Assembly (NCBI RefSeq): GCF_000308675.1
Contig: NZ_BAGE01000046.1
Coordinates: 186,001 to 250,000 of the forward strand
Length of the DNA stretch: 64,000 nt
Origin: Nocardia paucivorans NBRC 100373
GTDB lineage: Bacteria; Actinomycetota; Actinomycetes; Mycobacteriales; Mycobacteriaceae
Reading direction: 5' to 3'
This document shows, in pieces, positions 60,689 to 64,000 of this stretch (positions are counted from its first letter, which is position 1; the number at the start of each line of letters is the position of its first letter). The notes beneath the pieces are model-generated. The model worked only from the letters and a program-made list of their open reading frames with translations. It made no database searches and was not told where the DNA came from. The position numbers and the translations under genes were made by a program.

Positions 60689-62218
60689 GTGACCTCCGAA
60701 TCGACGCACAATACACCGGCCGAGAACCCGGATTCGGCGGCCAACAATGGCAATCTACGGCCGGCCGGAGCGCCGGTACTGGCCCCGCGACCGGTGTACC
60801 GCCCGCACGTGGACACGCATACGGCGCAGGCATTCCGCCGTCCGGCCGGGCAGTCCGGTTCGTTCGCGCCGCGTCCCCCGCGCCCGGAAGCTCCGAACAA
60901 CACTTCCTCGGTGGTGTCCGGCGCTCCGCCGGAGGCGGTTCTGGCCGAGGCGTTCGGACGTCCCCCGGGCTCCACCGAACTCCTGCAACGCGACCCCGAT
61001 GCCGTCGGCGATGTCGAACCCACGGCGGGTCCCTCCGACCCGTGGCGCGACCCGGAGAGCGGGGCTCGCCTGGGCGCCCCCGCATTGCCCACCCCCAAGG
61101 AAACGATCGAGCCTCCGGCGGAGAAGTTGTCCGCCCGCGAGGTTCTCTTCGGCTCTCGCGTCGCCCCCAAGGCGTTGGCGATCCTGGCCGCGATCGCCTT
61201 GGGCATCGGATTGGTCGGCGGTCTGGTCGGGCGATTGACCGCGGAAACCGCCACCGCTCTCACCTCGCGCAAGGTCACCCTCGAACAGAGCGACAGCGAC
61301 CGACCCCACGGGCAGATCGCTCAGGTCGCGGATGCGGTTCTGCCCTCGGTGGTCTCGATCCGCGTCACCGTCGGAGACAACGGGGCCACCGGATCGGGTG
61401 TGGTCATCGACGGTGCCGGCTATATCGTCACGAACAATCACGTCATCTCGATGGCCGCCCAGGACAAGTCCAACCGGGCGACCATCCAGGTCAGTTTCTC
61501 CGACGACACCCGGGTACCGGCGAATATCGTGGGCCGGGACCCGAAAACGGACCTGGCGGTACTCAAGGTCGATGTGAAAAATCTCACTGTTGCCCAGCTG
61601 GGTAGGTCCGATGATGTACAAGTCGGCGACGCCGTGCTGGCCATCGGATCTCCGCTCGGCCTGACCGAGACGGTGACGTCCGGGATCGTCAGCGCCCTGC
61701 ACCGCCCGGTCAAGCTGGAGGGCGAGGGCAGCGACACCAAGGCCGTGATCGACGCCGTGCAGACCGACGCCTCGATCAACCCCGGTAACTCCGGTGGCGC
61801 ACTGGTGAATATGAACGGTCAGGTGATCGGCATCAATACCGCGATCCGTTCGGAGAGCGGTGGTTCCGTCGGCCTCGGCTTCTCCATACCGGTGGACAAG
61901 ATGACCACCGTGGCCCAGACGCTCATTCGCGACGGCGCCATCCATCACCCCGTGCTCGGGGTCAGCGCCCGACAGAAGGCGGTTGCCAACGAGGTCATGA
62001 GCGGCGCCGAAGTGGCGGATGTCATGCCCGGCAGCCCGGCCGCGAATGCGGGCATCGTCGAAGGCGATGTGATCGTCAAGGTGGGTGATCGTCAGGTGAG
62101 CGGTCCCGACGAATTGGTCGTGGCGGTGCAGTCGTACTCGATCGGCGAAGAGGTGACCGTGCAGTTGATCCGGGAAGGCCGGCAGGTGGACCTCCCGGTG
62201 ACCCTGGTCTCCGACTGA
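60689..62218 (+). CDS. htrA: HtrA/DegP-type membrane serine protease with PDZ domain
   Basis: A 509-residue protease. A long disordered cytoplasmic N-terminus is followed by one membrane helix (KALAILAAIALGIGLVGGL, about 170). The protease domain carries the triad: His in VTNNHVIS (about 250), Asp in PKTDLAVLKV (about 287) and Ser in NPGNSGGALVN (about 367). A C-terminal PDZ domain follows (VADVMPGSPAANAGIVEGD). It degrades misfolded envelope proteins. GTG 60689 has a TAGAGT box seven bases upstream, so it can be transcribed separately as a leaderless mRNA. Confidence 0.95.
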   Translation: MTSESTHNTPAENPDSAANNGNLRPAGAPVLAPRPVYRPHVDTHTAQAFRRPAGQSGSFAPRPPRPEAPNNTSSVVSGAPPEAVLAEAFGRPPGSTELLQRDPDAVGDVEPTAGPSDPWRDPESGARLGAPALPTPKETIEPPAEKLSAREVLFGSRVAPKALAILAAIALGIGLVGGLVGRLTAETATALTSRKVTLEQSDSDRPHGQIAQVADAVLPSVVSIRVTVGDNGATGSGVVIDGAGYIVTNNHVISMAAQDKSNRATIQVSFSDDTRVPANIVGRDPKTDLAVLKVDVKNLTVAQLGRSDDVQVGDAVLAIGSPLGLTETVTSGIVSALHRPVKLEGEGSDTKAVIDAVQTDASINPGNSGGALVNMNGQVIGINTAIRSESGGSVGLGFSIPVDKMTTVAQTLIRDGAIHHPVLGVSARQKAVANEVMSGAEVADVMPGSPAANAGIVEGDVIVKVGDRQVSGPDELVVAVQSYSIGEEVTVQLIREGRQVDLPVTLVSD

Positions 62219-62252
62219 CGACCGAGCGCGCGCGGCGGGTAGCCTGGAGGAC

Positions 62253-62669
62253 GTGTTCAGCAGTATCGGGTGGAGCGAGATGCTGGTCTTGCTCGTCGCC
62301 GCGCTCGTCATTCTCGGCCCGGAGCGGTTACCCGGAGCCGTGCGCTGGACCGTGCGCGCCCTCCGTCAGGTACGCGATTACGCCACCGGTGCAACGGCGC
62401 AATTGAGACAAGAACTCGGACCCGAATTCGACGAGTTCCGCAAACCGTTGGCCGATCTTCAGGAATTGCGGGGGATGACACCGCGGGCGGCGGTTACCAA
62501 ACACCTTCTGAACGGCAATGATTCGCTGTTCAAAGATCTCGAACGGGCGGTTCCCGATACCAAGGACCTACTCGGTGCCGGAGGTGACCTGACAGGTTAC
62601 CCAATGCCGAAGGTCGAGAAACCCTTGGAGCGCAATGAACGTCCCCCGTTCGATGCCGACGCCACTTGA
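62253..62669 (+). CDS. tatB: Sec-independent protein translocase TatB
   Basis: A 138-residue TatB: MFSSIGWSEMLVLLVAALVILGPERLPGAV gives the short N-out membrane helix, the FGxxE/GPE-type hinge and the amphipathic helix (LRQVRDYATGATAQLRQEL), then a variable tail. It forms the substrate receptor of the Tat pathway for folded proteins with TatC. GTG 62253 has a TAGCCT box seven bases upstream, though a GGAGG lies between, so both leadered and leaderless initiation are possible. Confidence 0.93.
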   Translation: MFSSIGWSEMLVLLVAALVILGPERLPGAVRWTVRALRQVRDYATGATAQLRQELGPEFDEFRKPLADLQELRGMTPRAAVTKHLLNGNDSLFKDLERAVPDTKDLLGAGGDLTGYPMPKVEKPLERNERPPFDADAT

Positions 62670-62721
62670 TCCGTCAACCTCACTAGACGCCGAAAGTCGG
62701 TCCGCTGTCTAGACTTCGCAC

Positions 62722-63582
62722 ATGTCGGCCGATGACGTGGCGCGAATTTTCGCGATCGAAGACAAAGTCGAGCGACTCAAGGCCGCAACCGAAGGGGTCG
62801 CCGCGGCGCAGCAGACCATCAACGAGCTCACTCGAATCCGCCGTGCGGTTATCAGGGAATTACATGCCGACGGCTGGACATTCGCCCGGATCGGTGCGGC
62901 GGCCGGTCTCTCCCGAGCTCGTATCCACCAGGTGAGCACCCAGGGCCCGGCGCCGGAGGGTTTGTTCTTCGGACACGGCCCGCTCACCATCCTGGTGCCG
63001 GACACCCGGGCGGGCAGGCTGATCGGCGCACCCGATCCGGCGGCCGCACCGCGGCTGGCGGAACTCCTACGCGAATTGGGTTTCTCGGTGACCATCGAGC
63101 CGTTTCCGCCCGGCCGCCCCATCGATCTGCGCCGAGACGGACTCATCGTGCTCGGTGGACCCGAGCTGTCCCCGAGCCTGCGCCATCTCGTCTCCGCCGA
63201 CCCCCGTCTCCGGCGCTCCATCGCCCGCGCCGGAGACGGGCGACGCGGTATCGAGGACCGCGCGGCCCGGCGCATCTACCGCCCGGCCGGCCCGGATCCG
63301 CACGATATCGCCTACCTGGCGCGTTTGCCGCGCCCCGATGGGTCCGGATCGGTGCTGGTCATCGATGGGCTCCATCCGCCCGGCTCCCTGGGGGCCGTCC
63401 GCCTTCTCGCCACCCGACTGGCCACCCTGCACGAACGTGCAGGCACTCGACGGTTCTCCACCTTGATCGGAGTGCGCTACGACCGCACCACGGGCGAACC
63501 GGTGGACGCCGATCTGCTCACTCCCGTCTTTCTGCACGATCCGGCGGATCTGCGCGCGCATGCGCTCCGGCAGCGCCGCTGA
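62722..63582 (+). CDS. Helix-turn-helix protein with an unassigned C-terminal domain
   Basis: A 286-residue protein. Residues about 1-75 form a helical region with a sigma-region-4-like HTH (WTFARIGAAAGLSRARIHQV). The C-terminal 200 residues do not match a family recognisable by eye; they alternate strands and helices (LTILVPDT, GFSVTIEPFPPG, DGLIVLGGPELSPSLRHL, SVLVIDGLHPPGS), like a Rossmannoid nucleotide- or effector-binding fold with a GGP turn. A TAGACT box six bases before ATG 62722 indicates a leaderless mRNA. It could be a ligand-sensing regulator. The function is unknown. Confidence 0.6.
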   Translation: MSADDVARIFAIEDKVERLKAATEGVAAAQQTINELTRIRRAVIRELHADGWTFARIGAAAGLSRARIHQVSTQGPAPEGLFFGHGPLTILVPDTRAGRLIGAPDPAAAPRLAELLRELGFSVTIEPFPPGRPIDLRRDGLIVLGGPELSPSLRHLVSADPRLRRSIARAGDGRRGIEDRAARRIYRPAGPDPHDIAYLARLPRPDGSGSVLVIDGLHPPGSLGAVRLLATRLATLHERAGTRRFSTLIGVRYDRTTGEPVDADLLTPVFLHDPADLRAHALRQRR

Positions 63583-63704
63583 CCCACCGGCACCCATACC
63601 TCGAAACAGCTGCACCGGGCCCGCGCCCTTGGGGCCGTGGGCGTGGGCCCGGCCGACACCACCTGCTCGAAGGTTGCCCGTACGGCCCGCATTGTTAGGC
63701 CTGA

Positions 63705-63720
63705 TGTGACCCAGGTCACT
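63705..63720. promoter_or_regulatory. CRP/GlxR-like site upstream of the right-edge membrane protein gene
   Basis: TGTGA-CCCAGG-TCACT matches TGTGA-N6-TCACA at nine of ten positions and contains the perfect inverted repeat GTGACC-CA-GGTCAC. It lies about 120 bases before the next start codon, so it could activate or block that promoter. Confidence 0.5.
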
Positions 63721-63758
63721 CATGCCGCGTGTTTCTTTTCATCGCTCCAATGATTGGA

Positions 63759-63776
63759 TAACTATGGAGTAACTAT
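63759..63776. repeat. Short direct repeat in an AT-rich promoter patch
   Basis: TAACTAT-GGAG-TAACTAT: two exact 7-bp copies 11 bases apart (one helical turn), 63 bases upstream of the last gene. It may be a tandem activator site or simply part of an AT-rich promoter. Confidence 0.35.
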
Positions 63777-63838
63777 CCCGCGGATGAGCACACCGTGTCG
63801 ATCTCCATATCCGCCCGGAAAAAGTCGTGGAGGCACAG

Positions 63839-64000
63839 GTGAATACGTTGGTAATCGTGGGGATTGTGTTGATCGCTATCGGATTGCTGACGTTTGCGAT
63901 CCTGGTGCGCCGCTACCCCACCCTGGAACGGGAACACATCACCGTCGCCGAACTCCAGGCACGGCTGGCCGGAGAACATCCTGAGGAGCACGAGTCCGAT
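63839..64000 (+). CDS. Small N-terminally anchored membrane protein (partial, 3' end outside window)
   Basis: From GTG 63839 the frame is open to the right edge, giving 54 residues: a hydrophobic helix (LVIVGIVLIAIGLLTFAIL) near the N-terminus, then RRYPTLEREHITVAELQARL and an acidic end. GGAGG lies six bases upstream of the start. It resembles short single-span proteins with a cytoplasmic helical tail. The rest and the function are unknown. Confidence 0.6.
   Translation, partial: MNTLVIVGIVLIAIGLLTFAILVRRYPTLEREHITVAELQARLAGEHPEEHESD

Noticed and set aside
1..64000. CRISPR arrays, tRNA or rRNA genes, insertion sequences and integrases
   Set aside because: No regularly spaced repeats with unique spacers, no tRNA cloverleaf-like segments and no transposase or integrase motifs were found by reading.

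Overview
The window is a high-GC actinobacterial chromosome segment, most likely from Nocardia or a close relative in the Mycobacteriales. The evidence is the gene content: a fused 2-oxoglutarate decarboxylase/dehydrogenase (Kgd), the sigE-rseA-htrA-tatB block, the divergent glgM/glgC pair, a DUF3117 mini-protein beside a TagA glycosylase, and many leaderless genes with a TANNNT box 6-7 bases before the start codon. No rRNA, tRNA, CRISPR array, insertion sequence or phage integrase was seen.

Left conserved part (1-17.3 kb): the C-terminus of a large helicase, a PLP enzyme, a TetR-like protein without a visible DNA-binding domain, a PtpB-like phosphatase, a truncated acyl-CoA-synthetase-like protein, a crotonase, a Xi-class glutathionyl-hydroquinone-reductase-type GST, then an EcsC-like protein, an ABC ATPase/permease pair, a fused two-half ABC exporter and kgd, which ends at a strong hairpin terminator.

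Middle accessory part (17.4-about 43 kb): an MFS pump with a divergent WYL regulator; a phage-head-type ADP-ribosyltransferase-like (ART) protein; a hexapeptide acetyltransferase; an overlapping four-gene operon (two paralogous SnoaL-like proteins, an SDR and an NmrA-type oxidoreductase) divergent from a MarR regulator; an imine-reductase-like enzyme under a SoxR/MerR-type promoter; a second ART resembling cholera/pertussis toxin A chains; a TetR-controlled mymA-like operon (Baeyer-Villiger monooxygenase, SDR, esterase) followed by a FadD15-type acyl-CoA ligase; another MFS pump; a coupled FAD monooxygenase/VAO-type oxidase pair; an orphan glycine-betaine-type lipoprotein; malic enzyme with an unusual repeat-rich 3' region; a PHP phosphoesterase; a SUFU-domain protein; a YflT-like stress protein; and a CitE-like lyase.

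Right conserved part (44-64 kb): MgtE-N/CBS protein, DUF1003 protein, two tandem lytic-transglycosylase-like proteins, mrp, a DivIVA-like protein, tagA, DUF3117, an RlmA-type rRNA methyltransferase, truncated hemoglobin, glgM/glgC (maltose-1-phosphate for alpha-glucan), an Rv1217c-Rv1219c-like efflux pump with its TetR regulator, an O-methyltransferase, sigE-rseA-htrA-tatB (envelope stress and Tat export), a helix-turn-helix protein with an unassigned C-terminal domain, and the start of a small membrane protein at the right edge. Compared with M. tuberculosis the blocks are the same but rearranged.
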